From: an uncultured Aureispira sp.
GTDB lineage: Bacteria; Bacteroidota; Bacteroidia; Chitinophagales; Saprospiraceae
DNA: 36,131 nt
NCBI GenBank assembly: GCA_905480075.1
Contig: CAJQOX010000407.1
Location: 1 to 36,131 of the forward strand
Direction of reading: 5' to 3'
The notes beneath the pieces are model-generated. The model was not told the origin of the DNA and did not search any database. It saw nothing but the letters and a program-made list of their open reading frames with translations. Below are positions 24,985 through 32,351 of this stretch, piece by piece (within the stretch, counting starts at the first letter, position 1; the number at the start of each line of letters is the position of its first letter). A program made the position numbers and the translations under genes.

Positions 24985-25199
24985 TCAGAAAAAAAAATGG
25001 AATTTTAACAGTTTTTTTTTTATTTCGACCCTGCACAAAGCAAAAATATTTAATTTCGCATTACAGCATATTATTAATTTTTATTTTCGTATAAAGCAAT
25101 AACACAAAATTAAATAATTAAATACTAGGTTATTTTTGTATTTTGCAAAATAATATTTTGTTAAAAACTTGACTTTTCCCGGTGCCTGCCCTATATTTG
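24985..25199 (+). promoter_or_regulatory. Conserved promoter module of S4
   Basis: TTG (25169-25171), 20-nt spacer, TATATTTG (25192-25199), then TATTATCAATTACAC. The upstream A9/T12 tract with ATTTCGACCCTGCA and the TTTGCAAAATAATATTTTG element closely match the S1 module. It fills most of the 24851-25242 spacer. Confidence 0.88.
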
Positions 25200-25242
25200 T
25201 ATTATCAATTACACACAACAACAGATATTAAAATTTAAAGTC

Positions 25243-25686
25243 ATGAAAAATCTATTTACATTAATCATTTTAGTTTTTGCTTTCACAGCAACCTTCGCTC
25301 AGACTGAAAAGACTTTGACTAAATCTGTTGCTGTTAACGAAACAGAAACTGCCTTTGTAATGTTGCCCGGAGAGGTAGCGGTTACCGAATGGAACGAAAG
25401 CTTCATCCGTGTTACGACTACTATCAATGTAGAGAACATGAGTGAAAACATTGTTAAACGCCTTGTAATTGTAGGTCGCTACTCTGTAGAATCCAAAGAA
25501 GATAAATACGGTAAAATGATGGTCATCAAAATGCCTAAAGCCGCTCATCAGGTTACGGTTCAGGGTGTTGAATTGACGGAAACTTATACTTTCGAAGTTA
25601 ATGCACCTAAAGGCTACAAAGTAGTTGTTAAAGAGGATCTCAACCCAAGTGCTCCTCAAAATGCAACACTCGGTCAGGCTATTTAA
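25243..25686 (+). CDS. Secreted small protein S4
   Basis: A 147-residue paralogue nearly identical to S1 (9 differences, for example L31V, S32N, Q35E and R126K) with the same signal peptide and ending NATLGQAI. The leader (ACAACAACAGAT...TTTAAAGTCATG) and the 3' heptamer repeat are also shared with S1, so the duplicated unit included flanks. Unlike S1 no terminator follows directly. The next gene is lipoprotein L2, 155 bp on, and the first terminator lies behind L2, which suggests an S4-L2 transcript. Function is unknown. Confidence 0.88.
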   Translation: MKNLFTLIILVFAFTATFAQTEKTLTKSVAVNETETAFVMLPGEVAVTEWNESFIRVTTTINVENMSENIVKRLVIVGRYSVESKEDKYGKMMVIKMPKAAHQVTVQGVELTETYTFEVNAPKGYKVVVKEDLNPSAPQNATLGQAI

Positions 25687-25786
25687 TAGTCATAAGTCAT
25701 AAGTAGTAAGTAGTAAGTAGAAAAAATTTGCAAAGCAAACTTTACTTATGACTTATGACTTATGACTTACTACTTACTACTATAAT
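25687..25786. repeat. Heptamer inverted-repeat element, copy D (most complete)
   Basis: The left arm is a series of AAGTCAT and AAGTAGT 7-mers (25688-25720). The core TTTGCAAAGCAAA lies at 25727-25739, and the right arm of inverted 7-mers (ACTTATG x3, then ACTTACT/ACTACTA) runs to 25784. The arms can pair along most of their length. It lies between S4 and L2, directly behind the S4 stop, and would form a long hairpin in a joint transcript. Confidence 0.85.
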
Positions 25787-25841
25787 TATTCCCGCTTCGC
25801 AAGCAATCATTACATTTCAATCCAAATTTAAAATCATTCCA

Positions 25842-26069
25842 ATGAAAAATCTAAAAAAATCATTCCCATTTTTTGCAACTGTTGTTTTATTTGGCGCTTT
25901 GATGACTTCCTGCGGAGGTTCTCATCAGGCAGGATGCCCGGGCAAAGATCGTCCGAGCTACAGAGGATACGGTATGACAGAGCCTGCAATGAACAACTTT
26001 CAGACTTTACCTGCAGCTGAAAAAGCGAACGATAAAATCTGTCTTTCGGATGCAAATACCGGAATTTGA
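25842..26069 (+). CDS. Small lipoprotein L2 (paralogue of L1)
   Basis: A 75-residue lipoprotein. The signal KKSFPFFATVVLFGAL is followed by lipobox MTSC (C24), then GGSHQAGCPGKDRPSYRGYG identical to L1 over 19 residues, and a variable tail ending KICLSDANTGI. All three cysteines are kept. An upstream in-frame ATG at 25755 lies in the heptamer repeat and would bury the signal peptide, so the start at 25842 is used; it matches L1 exactly. No promoter of the conserved class precedes it, so it is probably transcribed from the S4 promoter. Function is unknown; attachment to an envelope membrane is firm. Confidence 0.85.
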   Translation: MKNLKKSFPFFATVVLFGALMTSCGGSHQAGCPGKDRPSYRGYGMTEPAMNNFQTLPAAEKANDKICLSDANTGI

Positions 26070-26117
26070 TTTTCAAAAATTTATATAGATACAAATAAAG
26101 GGGTATCGACTATTTTG

Positions 26118-26146
26118 AAAGGGAGCTGTCAGCTCCCTTTTTTTGT
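26118..26146 (+). terminator. Intrinsic terminator of S4-L2
   Basis: AAAGGGAGCT-G-TCAGCTCCCTTT forms a near-perfect hairpin (26118-26140) followed by a T-run. The rest of the spacer to 26430 holds no gene or recognised site. Confidence 0.9.
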
Positions 26147-26430
26147 ACCTGACTTTCTTATCTGTTTTCAGTTTTTATTATTTTGATAACAGGTATGGTG
26201 ACTTTTCATTATAAAAAATAGTTTTTTACTGCTCAATACTCTTCTTTGTTGTTTTTTTGTTAATATTTTTATAAAAAACGGATTGACTGTATACTAATTG
26301 CCTCCTGTTGCAGTTCTGTTCTTAGTTGGATTATTTAATTTACAGATTTCAAAACGGATTTATAAGATAAACTATACACTTTTTCAGATCAATATTATTC
26401 AGATTGTATTTTATTTATTAAAAACCGTGT

Positions 26431-27330
26431 ATGAAATTCCCTTCGTTTCTTTTTCTTCTCCTCTTACCACACTTTATTTTATACGCACAGGGCCGCATGT
26501 TGATGCCCTCCGAAATTCATGACGCCCAATTTTCTCCCCCCGTATCGAAAGTACAGGAGTTTTACGAAAATTTGATAGCCGAATATGGTCAGAACGACAG
26601 GTATAGAGCAAGCGAGATAGCCCTGCAGAAATTTTCCTGCAGTAAGGAAGAGTTTTGTGCAAAACTGTATAATAATCTGGCCGAAGAGGCTGTCCTGATG
26701 CGTAATTATGAAGTGGCAAAATCAAACTACAACTCCGTACTGAATACCGATTTTGTTCCCGGCTATTACACAGAAGGGATTTTGGCCGATCGGGCTCAGC
26801 TTGCTGCAATGTCCGGATTGAGAAATGTGGCCATACAACAAGAAGATTACAAAACGGCCCTTTCCATGCATCAACGCTATGTCGATACGCTTGAAAAAAG
26901 CTGGAGGACCCTAGCCATGAGAAATAAACTGGCTAACGATAAGATTTTTGCCACCTGCTATCAAAAAACCGGCAAATCACAAAAAGCACTCGAACTGCTC
27001 GCCCCCTATGCCTTCGGTATCTCAAATTCAGAATATTCAGGCATCGACAAAGAAGCGATCAACCACCTCGTGGAACTGCTGAAATCCAAATACTCCAAAA
27101 AGGATTACAAGTCTTTTCTCAAAGAAATCAATTTTCAAATATTCAGCGAGCAAAAGCAAGGTAAAGTCCACTTTTACCTGAAAATACTCGAAGATAAAAT
27201 CTATTTTCAGAACGATTCTGCCAATTATCAATACCGCGTAGCCAATGATGAACAGCTCCTTGGGCAGGCAAAAGCACATTATCTGGCCCGATTGTTTAAT
27301 TCGTATTTTTATCAGCGTTTAGTGAAGTAG
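26431..27330 (+). CDS. Secreted hypothetical protein with TPR-like helical repeats
   Basis: A 299-residue exported protein. The signal peptide is MKFPSFLFLLLLPHFILYAQ. The mature part is mostly helical, with TPR-like pairs: KLYNNLAEEAVLMRNYEVAK (~80-99), NVAIQQEDYKTALSMHQRYV (~130-150) and ATCYQKTGKSQKALELL (~175-192). I do not recognise a named family. A pair of cysteines (SCSKEEFC, ~69-76) precedes the helical region. Such small secreted TPR proteins commonly mediate protein contacts. It stands alone with AT-rich spacers on both sides and no clear promoter or terminator. Confidence 0.7.
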   Translation: MKFPSFLFLLLLPHFILYAQGRMLMPSEIHDAQFSPPVSKVQEFYENLIAEYGQNDRYRASEIALQKFSCSKEEFCAKLYNNLAEEAVLMRNYEVAKSNYNSVLNTDFVPGYYTEGILADRAQLAAMSGLRNVAIQQEDYKTALSMHQRYVDTLEKSWRTLAMRNKLANDKIFATCYQKTGKSQKALELLAPYAFGISNSEYSGIDKEAINHLVELLKSKYSKKDYKSFLKEINFQIFSEQKQGKVHFYLKILEDKIYFQNDSANYQYRVANDEQLLGQAKAHYLARLFNSYFYQRLVK

Positions 27331-27629
27331 GGATTTCATTTTGAATTTTGATATTTCATATTTGGTTTTACTTTTCAGGTTCTCTGAAAGGTGGCCTAAT
27401 AACTTCAATATATAACTTCCGGTGCTGAAACATCATGCAAAAGAGCAAAGCGAAGGGTCCCAAAAAGAGAACTTATCTAATATTTGGACAAAAACCAATC
27501 AATTAAACATTCTTAACAGCTCATTATCAACTAATAACAACTGGCTTGCCAATTGTTTATATTATTTATATGAAGCTATATCAATCAATTAAAAAGTCAA
27601 TTATTTCATTAACTTTTAATATAATTTAA

Positions 27630-27800
27630 AACAAAAATGAAAGTCTGACTATTAATAACCCGAACTCAAAAAGTATACATGACTTTAAATTTATTGAGCG
27701 GGTTTCTGATCAGCACTTGAATCCTACCACAGCAGACTGCAAAGACCGGAAGAAAAAACCGCGCAAAAATTACAACAAAAAAGAAAAAATGAAGGAATAA
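27630..27800 (+). pseudogene. Possible gene remnant without start codon
   Basis: A frame open for 56 codons between two stops, lacking a usable start. It reads ...NESLTINNPNSKSIHDF then KFIERVSDQHLNPTTADCKD, followed by a basic tail. Composition is locally richer in G+C than the surrounding spacer, and the protein-like quality is better than chance AT-rich translation. The family is not recognised. The alternative is a random open frame. Confidence 0.3.
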
Positions 27801-27956
27801 ATTAAAATATAACAACTTCTATTCAGGCAGAAATTAAAACATCTGAAAACTCAAAAACAAAAAAAAAACAAAAAAAATGTTTTAAAGATACCATGTACTA
27901 TGTAATTTAGAAAACAAACACAAAATCAATAATCTAAGTTGAGACAAAAATTTGAT

Positions 27957-27986
27957 TTGAATAATTGATTATTAATGTTATATTTG
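27957..27986 (+). promoter_or_regulatory. Promoter of the S74 fibre gene
   Basis: TTG (27957-27959), 19-nt spacer, TATATTTG (27979-27986): a full Bacteroidota sigma-A-type match. It leaves a leader of ~120 nt before the ATG at 28115. It lacks the A/T tract and TTTTG element of the L1/S modules and has a 19-nt rather than 20-nt spacer. Confidence 0.75.
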
Positions 27987-28114
27987 AAGTATTGATTAAA
28001 AAAAAACAGATAGAACATAAAAAAGAGAAATAAAAGAAGATAAACCTTATAGTAAAAAAAAGGTTTCAAAGTAAAAACTATTGTAATTCACTAACATATC
28101 TAAACTAAATTAAA

Positions 28115-31100
28115 ATGAGCAAAATTTACTATTATTCATTCATTCTGACATTTTTATTGTCAGGATTTGCAGTTAATGCGCAAAATGTAGGGATAGGAAC
28201 TAATACCCCTCACAGTTCAGCCAAACTACATTTAGAAGATGCAAACCGGGGAATATTAATACCGAGAGTATCAATAGGAAATGTCAGCTTAGCAGCGCCT
28301 GTGACAACTCCTGCTACCGGTTTATTGGTTTTTAACACCAATGCAGTCACTACAGGTGGTGGTGGCACCGGTTTTTATTACTGGGACGGAACTCAGTGGG
28401 TAATGCTCGGCACGGGCAACCACAATACGCTTGATATGGCCTATGATGAAGGGGGCCCTGGTGCCGGTCGAATTATAGCAGCTGACGCAGGAACAGTAGA
28501 AATTAACGGTACCGGCGGATTGTGGGTAAACGCGAACACTACGACACTTTCCACAGCTGCATTGGTCAACAACACCAACGGAACAAACAGTACAGAGACA
28601 AAGATAGGATATGTGGGTACCCTTACCGGAAACACTATGGTTCAGGCGGTGCGCGGAGAGGCTAATATTAGCGCTGCTACTAATGTTTTTGATGGAGGAT
28701 TTGGGGTATATGGTTATGCCAAACACCCTACAAACGGAACAGTTAACTTAAATGCCAATGGAACTTCAGCCGGCAACTCAGTCAATAAAGCAGTTGGTGT
28801 CGGGGGAGGAATTGGAGCTTCCAGTGATTATATCGGTGGGCCACAAGATATGATTGCTGCTGTTTATGGCGGGATAGGCTTACATAATAGTGGCAACGGT
28901 TCGGTTTCAGGTGGTGCCAAACTATACGCAGGGCTATTTCAAGGAAATGGTCGTACGCTAGGTCTTTGGGGAGAGAATTCAACTTATATGGAGTTTATGC
29001 CAAGATGGCAAGTGCGTGATTATGATGTTGCGGTACTTGGTTTCTATAATTCGGATCCTGATGGTGGGAATAATGATGCTGATATCGGCACAGGCGATGC
29101 TTACTTTTCTATAGAAGCAAACGTTACTGATGCTACTGTCAAGCATGTCACTATGCAAACCCGTACTTCTGGTAATGTTGGTATTGGTACAGCTTCTCCT
29201 TCCGAGAAATTGCATGTAGCTGGTGGTGCCCGTATTAGTAGCTTGTCTGGTGTCAACAATAGATTGGTTCAATCTAACGCTACTGGTGTGGTCAGTAATA
29301 TAGCTGATGGTCCTGCAGGCGGAGTTTTGACAACAAATGGTGCTGGTGTGTTAACCTGGGAACCCTCAGTAGCTGGGTCTTGGGATATCTTGGGTAATGC
29401 AGGAACAAACCCTACTACCAATTTTCTAGGAACAACTGATGCTCAAGACTTGGTTTTGAGAACAAATAATAATGAAAATTTCCGAATCAATACAAGTGGT
29501 AATGTTGATATTGGAGCACCTTTGGATGATGCACGTGTTTATGCTCGTATTATGAATACTGATGCGACTACCAATTATGGACTTTATGTCTATCATGATG
29601 GTACTGCTGCAGGGAATACATATGGAACTCGGACTATGAACTATAGTTCTACAAATAGTACCAAATTTGGTCTTTATAATTATACAAATAGTGAAGGTAC
29701 TGGTATTCGATATGGTTTGTATAATTATACTCTAATGAATTCAGCTTCAAACAGCACAGGCTATGGTGCCTACAATTATTTGAATTCCTATGGAACAGGT
29801 AATCACAGAGCAAGTTATAATTATTTGAATCATAGTGGAACAGGTGTTAGTACCCAAAATTATGCTTCCTATAACTTAATGAATATCGCTACTTCTACCA
29901 ATACTTCTACTTTATACGGTGAGTACACTAGTGTAGATTTTAGTGCTGGTACTAGTTATGGAGAATACAAACGTATGAATTCAAATGCTAGTTATACTAG
30001 TTCGATGTACGGAGATTACAACCAAATGATAGGTAGTGGAAATGGCATTTCCTATGCAGTTTATAATGATTTTGACAATACCGGGACAGGAGCCAAGTAT
30101 GGTATGCGTAACGAATTTGCTGATATTGGTGGGGTCAAATACGGAACTTATAATTATGTACCTAATGGGACTAATAATGGAACTTTTTATGGTTTGTACA
30201 ACAATGTTTATAATGATGGAACTAGTGCAAAATATGGGATAAGAAATTATTTTTCTACCAATGATGGAGCTTTATATGGTCTGTATAATTTCTTTACGCA
30301 TCCCACTACACACAACGATGTTATGTATGGCAACTATAGCTACATAAGTTCTAATGGTACAGGAACGCATTATGGTTTGTATATGAATGTTCCAGGAGGA
30401 ACTAATGACTATGCTGCTCTCTTCTATGCTGGTAATGTTGTGGCCAATGAGATAGGTGGGAATTATGATTTCCGTGTAGAATCGGATTTGGATGCCAATA
30501 TGATTTTTGTTGATGCTAGTACTGATAGAGTAGGTATCGGAACGGGTACTCCTAATTGCGAATTGACTGTGGATGGCTGGATTGGCCGTACTGCACACAA
30601 CAATGGCGCAATGGCTGGTTCTTACAATAATGTTGGAGCTAATAATGCTCAATCCAACCCGATTTATGTGATTGGAACAAATTACAAGCCTGCTGCCACT
30701 ACATTGAACAATATGTATGGTATTGGTTACGCACATTCTAATGCAACATACATTGCTAATACCACAGCGTCATGGGGTCAATATATTGCCGCTGATGGTG
30801 ATGCTCGTATCTGGTTTGGTGCGTCTAATTCAGGACATTCTTATTTTAATACAGGTGGAAATGTTGGTATCAATAGAACAAATCCAATCTACAATTTGGA
30901 TGTTTACAATACTAGTACTGCAAATCCAACAAATGTATATAGAGGTAGAAATGCAACAGCAACAGGTACCAAAACTCAAATTGGTTCTGTTGAGTATTTC
31001 TTGGACCAATCTTCTACTATTGATTTTACAGGTGGTAGTCGTTTTGGTATTAACTTAAATACTTCTGCTTCCTATTCGCTTCATTTATCTACAAACTCTG

Positions 31101-32038
31101 CTGGTAAGCCTGGGTCTAGTTTGTGGACAATTGCATCAGATGCTCGTTTGAAAGATGATATCAATCCATTTAAAGATGGTTTAGAGACATTACGTGGAAT
31201 TGAGCCTGTTTATTTCAAGTATAATGGCGAAGCAAACATTCAAGAGAAAAATTACTTTGTTGGTGTTGTTGCTCAAGATTTAGAAAAAGTTGCTCCATAT
31301 ATGGTTGGTTCTTGGGAAACAACTGACGGTAGCCTTTCTTTTATAGAACAAGAGAGAGCAAAAAAAACCTACAAGTCTGTTGATGCAGGTGCTATGACTT
31401 ATATTGCTATCAATGCCATCAAAGAATTGGATGCTAAGCAAACTAAAGTAAAAGAAACGTTCAAAAACATTTCTGATTTTGGTGTAGCTTCTCTTAATAG
31501 CCTAGAAACATTCATTCCTTTCAATGATGATTTCAAAAATATGCTAACAGGCACTCCAGTAGTTGCTGTAACGCCACTGAACTCTGCTGCTTCTTTGACG
31601 ATTGTCAACCAAACTGCTGAAGGGTTTACCGTTAAATTGAATGGCGAATTTGTCGCTACTGACTTTAACTGGGTAGCAATGGCTAAGGTAAAAGAGGAGG
31701 CTTTAGATATTGACAATAACTATTCTGAAGCCGAACGTACGGAGATGCTTAGTAAAGTTAAAACAGAAGATGCTAAGATTAACTTCGAAGCTGAACACAA
31801 AGAAGCTGCTTTGCGTATTGAACAAGCCGCAGCTGAAGCTGCTCGTCAAAATGAAACTACTTCTGATGGAATTGATGGACCAAAAGTTATTGAACAAGCT
31901 AAAGTAACTTATCCTGAGAATCTTCCTCCTGTTGAGGTTGATGAGGCTCCTAAGCAAGACCCTGTAAAAGAAGTTCTACCACATATAGAAGAACCTGTAG
32001 TAGAACCTGAAAAAGAAGTTAGTAAATCAAAAAAATAA
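28115..32038 (+). CDS. Exported fibre protein with S74 intramolecular chaperone domain
   Basis: A 1307-residue surface or fibre protein. The signal peptide is residues 1-22 (ending AVNAQ). Four head-type units NVGIGTxxPxxxLxV occur at residues ~24, ~353, ~805 and ~915. Residues ~480-780 hold about a dozen degenerate 20-28-residue repeats built on YGxYN(Y/x)...GTG, probably a beta-helical stalk. The S74 (endosialidase-type) chaperone starts at S1008-DARLKDDI; in characterised members the chain self-cleaves between Ser and Asp after trimerisation. GVVAQDLEKVAP and AMTYIAINAIKELDAKQ are typical. An additional ~300 residues follow the cleavage point, including a lectin-like beta segment (GFTVKLNG...FNWVAMAKV, ~1133-1190), a charged helix and a Pro/Glu/Val/Lys tail. 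Codon choice shifts near 29150. It has its own promoter and terminator. The surface attachment or ligand role is inferred. Confidence 0.85.
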   Translation: MSKIYYYSFILTFLLSGFAVNAQNVGIGTNTPHSSAKLHLEDANRGILIPRVSIGNVSLAAPVTTPATGLLVFNTNAVTTGGGGTGFYYWDGTQWVMLGTGNHNTLDMAYDEGGPGAGRIIAADAGTVEINGTGGLWVNANTTTLSTAALVNNTNGTNSTETKIGYVGTLTGNTMVQAVRGEANISAATNVFDGGFGVYGYAKHPTNGTVNLNANGTSAGNSVNKAVGVGGGIGASSDYIGGPQDMIAAVYGGIGLHNSGNGSVSGGAKLYAGLFQGNGRTLGLWGENSTYMEFMPRWQVRDYDVAVLGFYNSDPDGGNNDADIGTGDAYFSIEANVTDATVKHVTMQTRTSGNVGIGTASPSEKLHVAGGARISSLSGVNNRLVQSNATGVVSNIADGPAGGVLTTNGAGVLTWEPSVAGSWDILGNAGTNPTTNFLGTTDAQDLVLRTNNNENFRINTSGNVDIGAPLDDARVYARIMNTDATTNYGLYVYHDGTAAGNTYGTRTMNYSSTNSTKFGLYNYTNSEGTGIRYGLYNYTLMNSASNSTGYGAYNYLNSYGTGNHRASYNYLNHSGTGVSTQNYASYNLMNIATSTNTSTLYGEYTSVDFSAGTSYGEYKRMNSNASYTSSMYGDYNQMIGSGNGISYAVYNDFDNTGTGAKYGMRNEFADIGGVKYGTYNYVPNGTNNGTFYGLYNNVYNDGTSAKYGIRNYFSTNDGALYGLYNFFTHPTTHNDVMYGNYSYISSNGTGTHYGLYMNVPGGTNDYAALFYAGNVVANEIGGNYDFRVESDLDANMIFVDASTDRVGIGTGTPNCELTVDGWIGRTAHNNGAMAGSYNNVGANNAQSNPIYVIGTNYKPAATTLNNMYGIGYAHSNATYIANTTASWGQYIAADGDARIWFGASNSGHSYFNTGGNVGINRTNPIYNLDVYNTSTANPTNVYRGRNATATGTKTQIGSVEYFLDQSSTIDFTGGSRFGINLNTSASYSLHLSTNSAGKPGSSLWTIASDARLKDDINPFKDGLETLRGIEPVYFKYNGEANIQEKNYFVGVVAQDLEKVAPYMVGSWETTDGSLSFIEQERAKKTYKSVDAGAMTYIAINAIKELDAKQTKVKETFKNISDFGVASLNSLETFIPFNDDFKNMLTGTPVVAVTPLNSAASLTIVNQTAEGFTVKLNGEFVATDFNWVAMAKVKEEALDIDNNYSEAERTEMLSKVKTEDAKINFEAEHKEAALRIEQAAAEAARQNETTSDGIDGPKVIEQAKVTYPENLPPVEVDEAPKQDPVKEVLPHIEEPVVEPEKEVSKSKK

Positions 32039-32060
32039 TTTCGATTTACTTTTTATAGAA

Positions 32061-32095
32061 AAGGCACTATCTCAAAACAGATAGTGCCTTTTTCT
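32061..32095 (+). terminator. Intrinsic terminator of the S74 fibre gene
   Basis: AAGGCACTATCT (32061-32072) pairs perfectly with AGATAGTGCCTT (32079-32090) around CAAAAC, followed by a T-run. Confidence 0.93.
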
Positions 32096-32103
32096 TTGTA
32101 TAG

Positions 32104-32276
32104 GGTTTTGTTTATTTTTGGAAGCAAGTTCAAGTCATTGGCAATGTAAAGGAGTCACATCAATTTACTCCAAGACAGCTACCGGCTTCAGGGTTTATGT
32201 TCATTACAACAACATAACAGTTGCACAAGCTAATACCTGGAACTGGCATGTTTCCTGGTTTGCGATAGGGAATTAA
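32104..32276 (+). pseudogene. Remnant of a lectin-like/fibre protein C-terminus
   Basis: Plus-strand translation gives GFVYFWKQVQVIGNVK, then a +1 frame change near 32150, then GVTSIYSKTATGFRVYVHYN and NITVAQANTWNWHVSWFAIGN before TAA at 32274. The GFxV...W.W.VSWFAIG pattern is that of H-type-lectin-like beta sandwiches found at the ends of fibre and adhesin proteins. It resembles the segment after the S74 domain of the preceding gene (GFTV...FNWVAMAKV). No start codon exists. A strong terminator directly follows, which supports a former gene. It looks like the truncated 3' end of a second fibre-type gene. Confidence 0.6.
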
Positions 32277-32310
32277 AAGAAAAAGAAGATTTAATAATTC
32301 TGGACTATAA

Positions 32311-32341
32311 AAAGGCGACTCCCGGGAGGGGTCGCTTTTTT
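32311..32341 (+). terminator. Intrinsic terminator behind the lectin-like remnant
   Basis: GCGACTCCC/GGGGTCGC (32315-32335), GC-rich and flanked by A5 and T7, may act in both directions. It also faces the end of the converging ABC-F gene. Confidence 0.85.
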
Positions 32342-32351
32342 TGGGACTTAC

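Larger units (their letters stand above)
27331..28114. other. Long AT-rich spacer before the S74 fibre gene
   Basis: 784 bp without an intact gene. It contains a 57-codon open stretch that may be a gene remnant (27630-27800) and the fibre-gene promoter (27957-27986), both listed separately. The rest is A-rich with no further recognisable structure. Confidence 0.5.

Noticed and set aside
25687..25786. CRISPR-like array
   Set aside because: The units are contiguous 7-mers in inverted arms without unique spacers of constant length, and no cas genes are near.
25755..25841. In-frame ATG upstream of L2
   Set aside because: It lies in the heptamer repeat and would place 29 odd residues before a perfect lipoprotein signal; L1 starts at MKNLKKS.
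26298..26522. Small plus-strand frame overlapping the start of the TPR-like gene
   Set aside because: It overlaps the signal-peptide region of a better-supported gene in another frame and has no recognisable feature.
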